This document shows positions 24,239 to 32,020 of a DNA stretch of 32,167 nucleotides, one piece after another (the stretch's first letter is position 1; every line of letters starts with the position of its first letter). This DNA is from Akkermansiaceae bacterium (GTDB taxonomy: Bacteria > Verrucomicrobiota > Verrucomicrobiia > Verrucomicrobiales > Akkermansiaceae): positions 1 through 32,167 of the forward strand of contig CAIKHZ010000171.1 in assembly GCA_903827375.1 (NCBI GenBank), read 5' to 3'. The notes beneath the pieces are model-generated. The model did not search any database. It saw nothing but the letters and a program-made list of their open reading frames with translations, and was not told where the DNA came from. The position numbers and the translations under genes were made by a program.

Positions 24239-24557
24239 TGGTCAGTTAACTTGTGGACACCCGCCTGCAGGAAATTGAAACTGGTCCACCCGGGATACCC
24301 ATTGTGCGCAATTACACAGCCTCCGATAGTCCCCATTACGGGGACGCCTGCACCAACGAGAATGACTGCCAGCCAGGCCTGTGGGCCAGCGAATGGAGCA
24401 ATATTACCAAGCACGCGTAAGCAGCGCTGGCCGGGGCGGGCAATGCGCCGCCAACCGCAGGGAGCCGAGCCGGCAGCGCCTGCCGTTGCGGCTTGCAAAC
24501 AATGACTCGACGGACACGGGACTGCAATTTACAACGCGGGGCGTCTTCCTGTCTCTC
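24239..24557. other. Divergent intergenic region, LamG paralogue 2 / sensor kinase
   Basis: About 320 bp carrying the palindrome at 24329-24345. A frame in phase with the kinase is open from 24381, but its 59 codons look like low-complexity basic sequence and precede a good signal peptide start, so I treat it as non-coding. Confidence 0.6.
24329..24345. promoter_or_regulatory. 17-bp palindrome upstream of LamG paralogue 2
   Basis: GTCCCC-ATTAC-GGGGAC, read on the minus strand as GTCCCCGTAATGGGGAC followed by TAT. It lies 90-107 bases before the LamG start codon and about 213 bases before the kinase start codon, so it could act on either. Confidence 0.8.
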
Positions 24558-26162
24558 ATGATCCGAGCTTGGTCATCCCCTTTGTTTTTTCTTCTGGCTT
24601 GGATTGCAAGTGCTGGAGCGCAGTCCTTTGCCACGTCCATTGAGGTATTTGTCGGTCATGCTCAAAGTCCGAAGCGCGGCCCGAACATCATCGTCCCCTA
24701 CGACACCTCAGAGATTCGTTTCGCCATCAAGTCGCAGGGGCTGCGCGTCCGCTACAGGCTCGAGGGCTTGGAGCGCGAGTGGCACGAACCCACCGATGAA
24801 ATGAACTTTATGGTCCGATTTCTAAAAAAAAACGGCGACCAAATCGTCCAAAACCTGTTCCCCTCCAGCGGCCATAGCAGCGGCTGGAACGGCTCAGTCG
24901 AAAACTCGGCGTTTACCCGCCGCCAGGAAACCATCACGGTGCCACCCGGTGCCGAATATCTAACTGTGGCTATGTCTTCCGCCGGCCCCCCGGCTGCCAT
25001 CGGCATCCTCGCCGTCACCGGCATCACTATCACCACGCTGTCTAACGGCGACAAGCCACCCCGGACGTTGCTGCTCGATAGCCGCGTGCCCGGGTCCACG
25101 GCTCCGTGTTGGATCAAAGGCGGCATCCGGCCGTCCATGGCCACTGGCTTGCATCTTGACCCAGGCGACACGGAATCGGCGGTTTTCGTCATCGCAGATG
25201 ATGATATCACGGGCCACGCCGACTGGGCGACGGGCATCGACGCCTTGCCCAGAGTCACTCCGGGCGAAGTTCTCGACGTGCGTTGGAAGGAAACTCATAG
25301 CATTGGCATAGGCGGAAAAATATCAGCAAGCTATGAGCGCCCGCCAACCGGCACCTATCGGTTTGTGGTTGAGAGCTTGGCATTGTCAGGCGGCCCGCTG
25401 GAAGCCAGCTCGGCTGTGGGAGTGAATGTCCCCCTACCCTACTGGAAAAACCCTTGGCTCTGGGCCGGCTGGGTGGCGGTGGCGACACTGATTCTTTCGT
25501 TAGGCGGCAGACACCTGATCCGACGCAAGATCAACCGCCACCTAACCCACGCACAACTCATAGCAGACGAGCGGCTGCGCATCGCCAGGGACCTGCACGA
25601 CGATTTCGGCACCCGTCTGTCCCATATCTCGCTGCTGGCCGCCTACGCCGAAGGCTCGGTCGCTGAGCCCGAGGCAGGCTCCACCTTCAAACAGATCAGC
25701 ACCATGTCCCGCGAGCTTATCAGCACGCTTTCCGAAACCGTCTGGATGCTCAATTCCAATAACAATGAACTCGAAAGCCTCGTCAACTTCCTCTGCCGAA
25801 CCGTCAGCGAAATGTGCCGACTCTCAGAAATCAGCTGCCGGATAGACGCCATGTCGGTCACTGAAAATTGCTCGATCAGTCATGAGTTCCGCCACAACGT
25901 CAGCCTCGCGGTGAAGGAGTCACTCAACAACGCCTTAAAGCACTCTTCGGCCTCTGAGATAAAGCTAAGCATCCAGCTCGAGGGCTCAGTGTTGAAAATC
26001 ACAATCACCGACAACGGTATCGGCAACCCCCTGACAAATACTCTAGCGGGTCACGGTCTGGATAACATCGCCGGACGGATGACCGCGATCCGCGGGACGT
26101 GCTTGCTCGAAACCCTAGAGCAAGGCGGATTCAGCGTATCGTTAGAAGCGCCAATCAGTTAA
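24558..26162 (+). CDS. Membrane sensor histidine kinase (NarX/DesK type, HisKA_3)
   Basis: From ATG 24558 the protein has 534 residues. It has a signal peptide or N-terminal anchor (SSPLFFLLAWIASAGA) and a periplasmic beta-rich region of about 270 residues, beginning with a Y_Y_Y-like strand (VRYRLEGLEREWHEP). One transmembrane helix follows at about 300-317 (WLWAGWVAVATLILSLGG). The HisKA_3 dimerisation helix contains RIARDLHDDFGTRLSHIS with the phosphorylated His near residue 347. The HATPase_c domain shows the N box (VKESLNNALKHS), G1 (DNGIG) and G2 (GHGLDNIAGRM). The two-component beta-propeller often found before Y_Y_Y domains is missing. The response regulator starts 2 bases after its stop codon. 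It probably senses an extracellular ligand, perhaps a glycan, given the neighbours. Confidence 0.88.
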   Translation: MIRAWSSPLFFLLAWIASAGAQSFATSIEVFVGHAQSPKRGPNIIVPYDTSEIRFAIKSQGLRVRYRLEGLEREWHEPTDEMNFMVRFLKKNGDQIVQNLFPSSGHSSGWNGSVENSAFTRRQETITVPPGAEYLTVAMSSAGPPAAIGILAVTGITITTLSNGDKPPRTLLLDSRVPGSTAPCWIKGGIRPSMATGLHLDPGDTESAVFVIADDDITGHADWATGIDALPRVTPGEVLDVRWKETHSIGIGGKISASYERPPTGTYRFVVESLALSGGPLEASSAVGVNVPLPYWKNPWLWAGWVAVATLILSLGGRHLIRRKINRHLTHAQLIADERLRIARDLHDDFGTRLSHISLLAAYAEGSVAEPEAGSTFKQISTMSRELISTLSETVWMLNSNNNELESLVNFLCRTVSEMCRLSEISCRIDAMSVTENCSISHEFRHNVSLAVKESLNNALKHSSASEIKLSIQLEGSVLKITITDNGIGNPLTNTLAGHGLDNIAGRMTAIRGTCLLETLEQGGFSVSLEAPIS

Positions 26163-26164
26163 AT

Positions 26165-26818
26165 ATGCCCACTTGCATGCCTGCACATATAACCCTCAAA
26201 AAGACCGTGGTGGTGGTGGAGGACGACCTCCGCCTACAACTGCACCTACTCAAAATCCTCGAAAAGCCCGACGATATTCAGGCGCTTTATGCGGTCTCGT
26301 CGGGTGAGGAAGCTCTGAAAAAAATCCCTGCCTGCCCACCGGACGTGGTGCTGATGGACATCCATCTGCCGGGCATTTCCGGCATCGATTGCATTTACGA
26401 ACTCAAGCGCAAGGTCCCTCGCTTGGAGATTGTGATGCTCACGGCCTATGAAGAGGAAGATAACATTTTCCGAGCACTCAAGGAAGGAGCCAGCGGCTAC
26501 CTGCTCAAATCGAGTACACCCGAAGACATCTTCAATGCGATCCGCGATGTGTACTCAGGCGGGGCTCCCTTCACCAGCCACATCGCCCGCAAAGTGGCGC
26601 ATTACTTCCGCATCGAAAAAGCCATTGAGCACGATAACGAAAAACTCTCCCCCAGAGAACGCGATGTGCTGGAACTGCTGGCATCAGGCTACATCTACAA
26701 GGAAGTGTCCGACAAATTGAATATCACCTTGGAAACCGTCCGCACTTATGTGAAGCGAATTTGCATCAAACTGCACGTGCGCAGCAAGGTCGAAGCCATT
26801 ATCAAGTATCGCTCCTGA
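26165..26818 (+). CDS. NarL/FixJ-family response regulator, partner of the sensor kinase
   Basis: This 217-residue response regulator starts MPTCMPAHITLKKTVVVVEDD at ATG 26165, two bases after the kinase stop codon, so the pair is coupled. Receiver residues seen are the acidic pair in VVEDD, phosphoacceptor D65 in VVLMDIHLPG, T in MLTAYEEED and K in YLLKSSTPED. The output domain is a LuxR-type helix-turn-helix (LSPRERDVLELLASGYIYKEVSD, LETVRTYVKRICIKLHVRSKVEAI). It is the best candidate to bind the palindromes before the LamG and GH genes, since NarL-type regulators bind inverted repeats. That link is an inference from position only. Confidence 0.9.
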   Translation: MPTCMPAHITLKKTVVVVEDDLRLQLHLLKILEKPDDIQALYAVSSGEEALKKIPACPPDVVLMDIHLPGISGIDCIYELKRKVPRLEIVMLTAYEEEDNIFRALKEGASGYLLKSSTPEDIFNAIRDVYSGGAPFTSHIARKVAHYFRIEKAIEHDNEKLSPRERDVLELLASGYIYKEVSDKLNITLETVRTYVKRICIKLHVRSKVEAIIKYRS

Positions 26819-26903
26819 GCGTGACTCCGGCTTTCGCAATTTGCACAGTGGATTCGCGAAATGGCCATTGTGCCAAGACCAGCGATCATGTCTCATTGCG
26901 CGG

Positions 26904-29738
26904 ATGAGAAGTATTGCCGTAAGACGCTGTTTGTTGATGGGTTCGCTGTGGGCATTGGGCACCTCCCAAGATGCCCGCGCCGAGGTGAACATGCCCGCCG
27001 TCTTTGGCGAACACATGGTTCTCCAGCGCGGCAAACCTGTGCCCGTTTACGGCAGCGCCACGCCAGGCGAAACCATCGCCGTGAGCTTCCACGGCCAGTC
27101 GCTAACGACCACGGCGGACGCCCACGGTGACTGGCAACTCAAGCTAGCAGCTATGACCGCCGTCGCCGACGCCCAAACCCTCACAGTCAGTGGCTCAAAC
27201 ACCCTATCATTCAAGGATGTGCTTGTCGGTGACGTGTGGCTTTGCAGCGGCCAGTCCAACATGGACATGCGGCTCGGGGGATGCGAACGACCGGAGGATG
27301 TGGCCGGTGCCAATTTTCCCGGCATCCGGCAACTGACGGCTCCTTCAGGCACCTGGAAGGTTTGCTCCCCGACGACCGCTGCGGAATTCTCAGGGGTCGC
27401 CTTCTATTTTGCTCGAAAAATCTGGCAAGACCAGAATGCCAAGGTGCCACTCGGGCTCATGCTAGCATCAGTGGGTGGCACCAAAATTGACCTTTGGCTG
27501 GCCCCGGACGGCCTCATCGATATCCCCGTGCTGCATCCACTCTATCACCAAACCGGAGTCCCCGGCGGACCGTTTTCACTTTTTGATAAACTGGTTAAAC
27601 CGTTAGCTCCGTATGGCATCAAGGGGGCCATTTGGTATCAGGGCGAAAACAGTGAGATCGCCGCTCAGTCGCCGGATAGCTACTACCTGAAAATGAAGGC
27701 GCTGGCGCTCGGCTGGCAACGAGTGTGGGGCCTCGACGACTTCGCCTTCTACCCGGTGATCATCGCCAACTGGGGAGAACTGCCCAAAGGCCCCGCACCG
27801 GAAATGCTCAAAGGCGGATGGGACGCTGATACCCGCTTGCAGCAGGCCAACACGATCGCCCTTCCGCACGCCGGTTGCGCCTCGGCTCTTGATATTGGGG
27901 ATTCATCGATGGGCGATAAGACATGGCAAGGCTGGCACCCGAAGGACAAATTGGATGTGGGTGAGCGCTTGGCCCTGTGGGCTCTCAAATATGACTATGG
28001 CCAGCCGGATTTGGTGGCCAGCGGACCAACCCTCAGAAGTGTTAGTTCGTCGGGAAACACCCTGGTTTGCACCTTCGATCACCTCGGCAAAGGTCTGATG
28101 GTCGGCCTGAAAAAATGGTATGAACCGACGCGGGAACTGCCCGGCGGAAAGCTCACACGCTTTGTCATCGCCGGGGCTGATGGAGTGTGGCAGGCGGCGG
28201 ACGCCGTGATCAAGGGCGACACAGTGGTGGTGTCATCAGCGGCCGTGGCGGCACCACGCAAGGTTTCCTATGCTTGCTGGCAAAACCCGGAAGGTTGCAA
28301 CCTCTATAACAAAGACGGCCTGCCCGCCGCACCCTTCCACGTTGAGGATGTTAACCAGCAGCTCAGCATCACCGCCACCGCAGGCGATGGCGGCGAGATA
28401 TCCCCTTCAGGTAGCCGAAACTATCCGAAAAGACTGACCGCCATTTACCAGATCTCGCCCAAGCCCGGCTATTTCATTCAGGATGTGAAAGTGGATGGAG
28501 TTTCCGTCGGATCAGTTAGAAGTTATACATTTGATCCGCTAGCTGCCAATCATGCCATCGCCGCAAGCTTTGCCAAGACCGCCCCAAAATACACCATCAC
28601 CGCCAGCGCCAACGGCGGCGGCTCCCTCACTCCCTCCGGCTCGGTAAGCGTCGCGCAGGGCGAAGCCACGACCTTTGCTATTGCCGCCAATGGCGACAAC
28701 CAAGTGGCGGTGACGGTTGACGGCATCTGTCTGGGCGCGCGTTCCAACGTTAGCTTCAGTGATGTGCGCTCCAACCACACACTCAGCGTCGCCTTCGTCG
28801 GCAGCATCAAGGCCACCGCCGGCTATGGTGGCACCATCACCCCTGATGGCACCGTGCCAGTGGAATATGCCACCGACAAATCATTCACCATCGCGCCGCT
28901 CGCTGGCTATACCCTCTCTGACCTCAAGGTGGACGGCCTCTCGGTGCCCACCGCCGGCAGTTATACATTCCGAAAAGTGACAGCATCTCACACCATCGCC
29001 GCCCGCTTCGAAAACACCGCCAAAGCCCAGCCCGTCGGCTCACTACCCAGACCTGCTAGCCTGCTAGCTGCCTGCCGCGCCCAATCCCTGCCAGCCAAAG
29101 GACCCCTAACATCCTGGCCATCCGCCTTGCCCGGCGGCCAGCCCTTGAAGCCCATTGGCAGCCCCGCACTTGAAGTCATCGACGGCCACAGATATGCCAA
29201 GTGCAACTATGAGACAAGTGACGGATTTTCCGTGGGGACCCACAACTCACCAATTGCCTGCGAGGGCGCCAGCATCGTGGTGGTGGCCAAGCCCATACGC
29301 AATGGGGCGGGCTCAGGTTGGACGTCCATCGTCGATATCTTCTACGACCGACTGGTTCTGGGCGTCCGCAACGACACGGGATTGGTCTGCGTCCGACGCA
29401 ACGGCGGCGTTGACACCAACAGCAAGCCCATCCCCGACGGACAAATCACCATCCTCAGTCTCATCGTTCAACCGGATGGTGCCTACAAGGTGTTTGCCAA
29501 CGGCTCTGAGGTCATGTCCAACCCTACCAAAAACCCGATGACTTCCCTTGTGCCCGGCATCGCCGGAGCCTATGCCACAAGCATCACCCTCGGACGCAAC
29601 GCCCCCGATGGCTGGACCTCCTTCAACGGTGCCATTGGCGACGTGTTCGTTTATAAAACAGCCCTCAGCGAGGCCGAACGCCAGCAGTTAGAGACGTCAA
29701 TCGCCGCCTCGCTGGCCCAGGATCAGACGAAACCCTGA
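26904..29738 (+). CDS. Secreted sialate O-acetylesterase with InlB-like repeats and C-terminal LamG-like domain
   Basis: The 944-residue product starts at ATG 26904 with a signal peptide (MRSIAVRRCLLMGSLWALG...DARA). Residues about 25-110 form the family's N-terminal sandwich (FGEHMVLQRGKPVPVYG). The SGNH-like esterase domain follows with LCSGQSNMDMRLGG (catalytic Ser near residue 118), IWYQGENS (about 242) and a C-terminal block DSSMGDKTWQGWHPKDKLDVG that probably holds the catalytic Asp/His. From about 486 to 709 there are three divergent InlB/bacterial repeats (ITATAGDGGEISPSG, ITASANGGGSLTPSG, KATAGYGGTITPDG). A LamG-like domain ends the protein (SITLGRNAPDGW, IGDVFVYKTALSEAERQQ). Members remove O-acetyl groups from sialic acids or other glycans outside the cytoplasm. 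The gene follows the two-component pair on the same strand after 85 bases. Confidence 0.85.
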   Translation: MRSIAVRRCLLMGSLWALGTSQDARAEVNMPAVFGEHMVLQRGKPVPVYGSATPGETIAVSFHGQSLTTTADAHGDWQLKLAAMTAVADAQTLTVSGSNTLSFKDVLVGDVWLCSGQSNMDMRLGGCERPEDVAGANFPGIRQLTAPSGTWKVCSPTTAAEFSGVAFYFARKIWQDQNAKVPLGLMLASVGGTKIDLWLAPDGLIDIPVLHPLYHQTGVPGGPFSLFDKLVKPLAPYGIKGAIWYQGENSEIAAQSPDSYYLKMKALALGWQRVWGLDDFAFYPVIIANWGELPKGPAPEMLKGGWDADTRLQQANTIALPHAGCASALDIGDSSMGDKTWQGWHPKDKLDVGERLALWALKYDYGQPDLVASGPTLRSVSSSGNTLVCTFDHLGKGLMVGLKKWYEPTRELPGGKLTRFVIAGADGVWQAADAVIKGDTVVVSSAAVAAPRKVSYACWQNPEGCNLYNKDGLPAAPFHVEDVNQQLSITATAGDGGEISPSGSRNYPKRLTAIYQISPKPGYFIQDVKVDGVSVGSVRSYTFDPLAANHAIAASFAKTAPKYTITASANGGGSLTPSGSVSVAQGEATTFAIAANGDNQVAVTVDGICLGARSNVSFSDVRSNHTLSVAFVGSIKATAGYGGTITPDGTVPVEYATDKSFTIAPLAGYTLSDLKVDGLSVPTAGSYTFRKVTASHTIAARFENTAKAQPVGSLPRPASLLAACRAQSLPAKGPLTSWPSALPGGQPLKPIGSPALEVIDGHRYAKCNYETSDGFSVGTHNSPIACEGASIVVVAKPIRNGAGSGWTSIVDIFYDRLVLGVRNDTGLVCVRRNGGVDTNSKPIPDGQITILSLIVQPDGAYKVFANGSEVMSNPTKNPMTSLVPGIAGAYATSITLGRNAPDGWTSFNGAIGDVFVYKTALSEAERQQLETSIAASLAQDQTKP

Positions 29739-30143
29739 GCCAACATCACCGTCAGAACGCCCGGACAGCGCAGGAATTCACTGCGGTGGCCAGCGAAGCG
29801 CGACGCCGCTTTGGATCGATGCCCCATTGCACTTCGTTAAGGCATACGGTTCGTCACGGTTGTCGGTTCGTTACATGACGGCGCATCCTCGCCGCCTGTG
29901 CCACCGCGTCGGGCCGGAAGCAGCCTATCTTCCTGCCTTGCTTGCTCGCTTCTTTCGCCCGAACCTTCAAAATGTTCGTTCCTGCAGGCCGAGACAGGAT
30001 CATTTTCCTGCCAGAATGAATCCGAAATCCCCTGCCCAAGTCCGCCACCCCTGGTCAAAACAGGGCCCGATCGCAGATTCGTTCATTTCCGTGTTGCCAA
30101 AACCGCGACTTGCGGGCTACTTTCCGCCCGTCGCGCTGCCTAC
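29739..30143. other. Intergenic region before the tRNA genes
   Basis: About 400 bp without a convincing gene. Several overlapping short frames occur on both strands, none with family resemblance or a plausible start. The GC content and lack of coding pattern suggest decayed or dispersed intergenic sequence. No clear terminator follows the esterase gene. Confidence 0.5.
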
Positions 30144-30214
30144 AGCCTCATAGTGTAATGGTAACACACCGGATTTTGATTCCGTTATTCCAGGTTCGAG
30201 CCCTGGTGAGGCTA
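30144..30214 (+). tRNA. tRNA-Gln (anticodon TTG)
   Basis: A cloverleaf can be drawn. The acceptor stem is AGCCTCA/TGAGGCT with discriminator A at 30214. The D arm is GTGTAATGGTAACAC. The anticodon loop TTTTGAT carries TTG at 30176-30178. The T arm is CCAGG-TTCGAGC-CCTGG. The first anticodon-stem pair is a C-T mismatch. CCA is not encoded (CTT follows). Confidence 0.92.
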
Positions 30215-30256
30215 CTTTTCGCAACTTCGACTGCTCCGGTGGTCATTCCATTCAAA

Positions 30257-30327
30257 AGTCCCGTGGTGTAACGGTAGCACAGCAGATTCTGAATCTGCTT
30301 GTCAAGGTTCGAATCCTTGCGGGACTA
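30257..30327 (+). tRNA. tRNA-Gln (anticodon CTG)
   Basis: The acceptor stem is AGTCCCG/CGGGACT with discriminator A at 30327. The anticodon stem is GCAGA/TCTGC around the loop TTCTGAA, with CTG at 30289-30291. The T loop is TTCGAAT. Unlike its neighbour, the bases directly after it (30328-30330) are CCA, so the 3' end may be genome-encoded. It lies 42 bases after the other tRNA-Gln gene. Confidence 0.92.
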
Positions 30328-30330
30328 CCA

Positions 30331-30656
30331 CGCTGGAAACCCTATGGGAGTAAGGAAAAACGGCGGAGGCTAACAAAGAAAGCCTAGCAAACTAACAGGG
30401 CGCTACCCTTTCTGTGCCCTTAAAATTGGAAAGCTGCCCTTTCCCGCCCTGCGGCCCGGTGCCGTCATTCCACCCGCCCGGCCTGCGAGTCCCTGCCCTG
30501 CCATCGGTCGGTTTTACCCGTCCCTCTGTGGCGGCCCCCTCGGGCGGGCGGTAGCTGGCCTGCGGTCCCATCGGTGCCCGGCCATCGTGCCCGGTGCCCC
30601 GTCATGCCTCCCGGCGCTGTCGATCGGTGCCAGCGCAACCCGGCCGGCGCTCACTC
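30331..30656. other. GC-rich intergenic region
   Basis: From about 30420 this stretch is strongly GC-rich, with irregular recurrences of CGGTGCCC and GCCCGGTGCC. I see no gene, regular tandem repeat or clear hairpin array in it. Confidence 0.4.
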
Positions 30657-30920
30657 TCAGAGAAACGATTTCCAATGTTCCTCAGAAACAATCGCTGGTG
30701 ACCCGAAGTCACGGCGGGCCAAAATACCGTTCTCAATCTTGTTTCCAAAGGCTTCCCTTTTCCATTGGGGGCTGCCTTGTGTCCCAACAACTAGAAAGTC
30801 AACATCGTGAGTAACGGACTTCGAGTCAGGTGCTTTTCCGCCACGTTCAATTACAGCCGCCCACACCAATATGCCAACCCGCCGCGCCGGCGCTGATTTC
30901 CGGCCCGAACGGGATTTCAA
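30657..30920 (-). pseudogene. Truncated BRCT-domain protein
   Basis: The minus-strand frame encodes VIERGGKAPDSKSVTHDVDFLV, then VGTQGSPQWKREAFGNKIENG and IVSEEHW near the C-terminus. This is the pattern of bacterial BRCT domains (GG-x-x-x-x-SVT-x-x-x-D-x-LVVG...WK...G-x-KI...I-I-SE-x-x-W), found for instance in DNA ligase and in exonuclease-like proteins. The expected first strand of the domain (a 'FTG'-type motif) is replaced by unrelated sequence. No ATG exists in frame, and an in-frame stop lies a short way upstream. I read it as a remnant of a larger gene with a lost or frameshifted 5' end. A short TTG-started protein of 87 residues is the alternative. Confidence 0.5.
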
Positions 30921-31174
30921 AGAACCTGAGAAATTTTCCTTGGCGATTTGATGCTGGTGTTTTCATTTTGAATGATGGCGATTGATTGCTAGGTGGTACG
31001 CGTTAGAATCGAAAGACCATTTGCCTCGTGCCGCCACAAGTCGAGACAATTCATCCCGGTCTGCTAGCCAAGGCATATTCAGCTAAACCGACAATTTTGG
31101 AAATCTTAACAAATCCGTAGGCGGGTTGCCCGCTTTGACTTCCAAAATTGGAGCTTGCGAGGAGACGGACGGAA
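30921..31174. other. Intergenic region upstream of the 31175 gene
   Basis: About 250 bp, AT-richer than the segment before it, ending in the nested hairpin at 31092-31150. No gene is visible. Confidence 0.5.
31092..31150. promoter_or_regulatory. Nested inverted repeat in the 5' region of the next gene
   Basis: Perfect 11-bp outer arms CAATTTTGGAA (31092-31102) and TTCCAAAATTG (31140-31150) enclose an inner hairpin GCGGG-TTG-CCCGC (31121-31133). The structure ends 24 bases before the ATG at 31175. It could be a structured leader or a small palindromic mobile element. It lacks the integron attC core consensus. Confidence 0.6.
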
Positions 31175-31651
31175 ATGCTAGTCCCTTCGCCAGTGAACCC
31201 GAAAGCATCTAGCAAGCCAACACCCAAACAGATGGCCTTTCTAGCCTATCTTGGCATCCAGGGAGCAGAGCACATGACGTCTCAGCAAGCGTCCGAAGTT
31301 GTCGATAGGATCCGCGATGACCTTGAAAACTACGAAGGGGACGATAGGGAGGAAAGGTGGGCACGATTTCGCGCGTGGCACATGGACCGCATTTTGCTTT
31401 ACCCAGAAATCTATGCTTCTGAGCTTCGGGACTATCTGAAAAATGAATTGGCAGAGGTGCTCCATTCCTATGTTCGCAGCAGAATCACAGGTTGTTCGGC
31501 ACGCCTAACCAAGTCAAAGATTCGCGAGGTGGTCAAGGTCTTGACGAACGAAGATAGCGCCTGGTGGCAGAATCCGAATCATGGTGCGATATTCTTTGAA
31601 CGTCCTAGAGAAGTTTATCCCGAATGTTGCGATAGAAGACCGTCATTTTGA
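31175..31651 (+). CDS. Hypothetical protein with a DUF3072-like N-terminal motif
   Basis: The predicted protein has 158 residues from ATG 31175, preceded by the purine-rich GAGGAGACGGACGG. Residues about 12-50 (TPKQMAFLAYLGIQGAEHMT, then SQQASEVVDRIRDDL) resemble the short 'TxKQ...LT..EAS..ID.L' motif of DUF3072-like domains, which occur in proteins of unknown function. The rest is helical and charged (ERWARFRAWHMDRILLYPEIY) and unfamiliar. Its last 47 bases overlap the convergent small gene on the other strand. The structured inverted repeat just upstream may influence its expression. No membrane segment or signal is seen. Confidence 0.5.
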   Translation: MLVPSPVNPKASSKPTPKQMAFLAYLGIQGAEHMTSQQASEVVDRIRDDLENYEGDDREERWARFRAWHMDRILLYPEIYASELRDYLKNELAEVLHSYVRSRITGCSARLTKSKIREVVKVLTNEDSAWWQNPNHGAIFFERPREVYPECCDRRPSF

Positions 31652-31895
31652 CGGGAATGTCGCCTTGCTCCGTAGGCATGGCCGCATAGGCAAGTGTCTC
31701 CATGTCCACAAAATCGTTTTGCAGAAATGGGTCGAAAACAAGGAAGCCAGCTCCTTCAAGACCGGCTCTGATCCTGAGGTTTTCAGGGGTAAGAAATCGG
31801 GTGGGACTGGCTTCTACATGAGCGATGCCGTGATATGTGAAAGTCCCATACAATCCCTTTTGGCGTTCCTGTAACGGAGTAGGGATCCACCCCAT
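31605..31895 (-). CDS. Small protein, possibly DUF2007-like
   Basis: A 96-residue frame starting MGWIPTPLQERQKG at ATG 31895. The central part RIRAGLEGAGFLVFDPFLQN is reminiscent of the 'LEaaGI' core of DUF2007-type (putative signal-transducing) proteins, with a beta strand near the end (DIPVKMTVFYRN). The match is weak and the protein may be a different small family. It is convergent with and overlaps the gene at 31175-31651 by 47 bases, which is unusual in this window and raises doubt about one of the two 3' ends. No membrane segment is visible. Confidence 0.5.
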   Translation of the reverse strand: MGWIPTPLQERQKGLYGTFTYHGIAHVEASPTRFLTPENLRIRAGLEGAGFLVFDPFLQNDFVDMETLAYAAMPTEQGDIPVKMTVFYRNIRDKLL

Positions 31896-31969
31896 GGCGA
31901 GTGAGCGCCTTCCGGGTTAACTTATCGCTGTTCCACTACGCTGCTGACGCTACCAAACGGGACATCAGA

Positions 31970-31985
31970 CAGCGAAGGTTCGCTG
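31970..31985. promoter_or_regulatory. Hairpin upstream of the DUF3309 gene
   Basis: CAGCGAA-GG-TTCGCTG is a perfect 7-bp inverted repeat ending 35 bases before the DUF3309 start codon. It could be an operator or a leader hairpin. Confidence 0.45.
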
Positions 31986-32020
31986 CCAGTGTGTCGGCGG
32001 TAAACTTGAAAGGAAAAATT

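Noticed and set aside
24381..24557. Upstream extension of the sensor kinase by 59 residues
   Set aside because: The residues are basic and low-complexity and precede a clear signal peptide starting at 24558.
26832..26859. TTTCGC...GCGAAA inverted repeat between the response regulator and esterase genes
   Set aside because: The arms are only six bases with a long spacer and no T-run, so neither a terminator nor an operator can be supported.
29827..30153. A 108-codon frame running into the first tRNA gene
   Set aside because: It overlaps the tRNA, lacks any recognisable motif and competes with several equally long frames on the other strand.
30420..30656. GC-rich region with recurring CGGTGCCC as a tandem repeat or replication origin
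   Set aside because: Spacing is irregular, and no iteron period, DnaA boxes or replication gene is present.
31092..31150. Integron attC site
   Set aside because: The RYYYAAC and GTTRRRY core motifs are not present at the expected ends of the structure.
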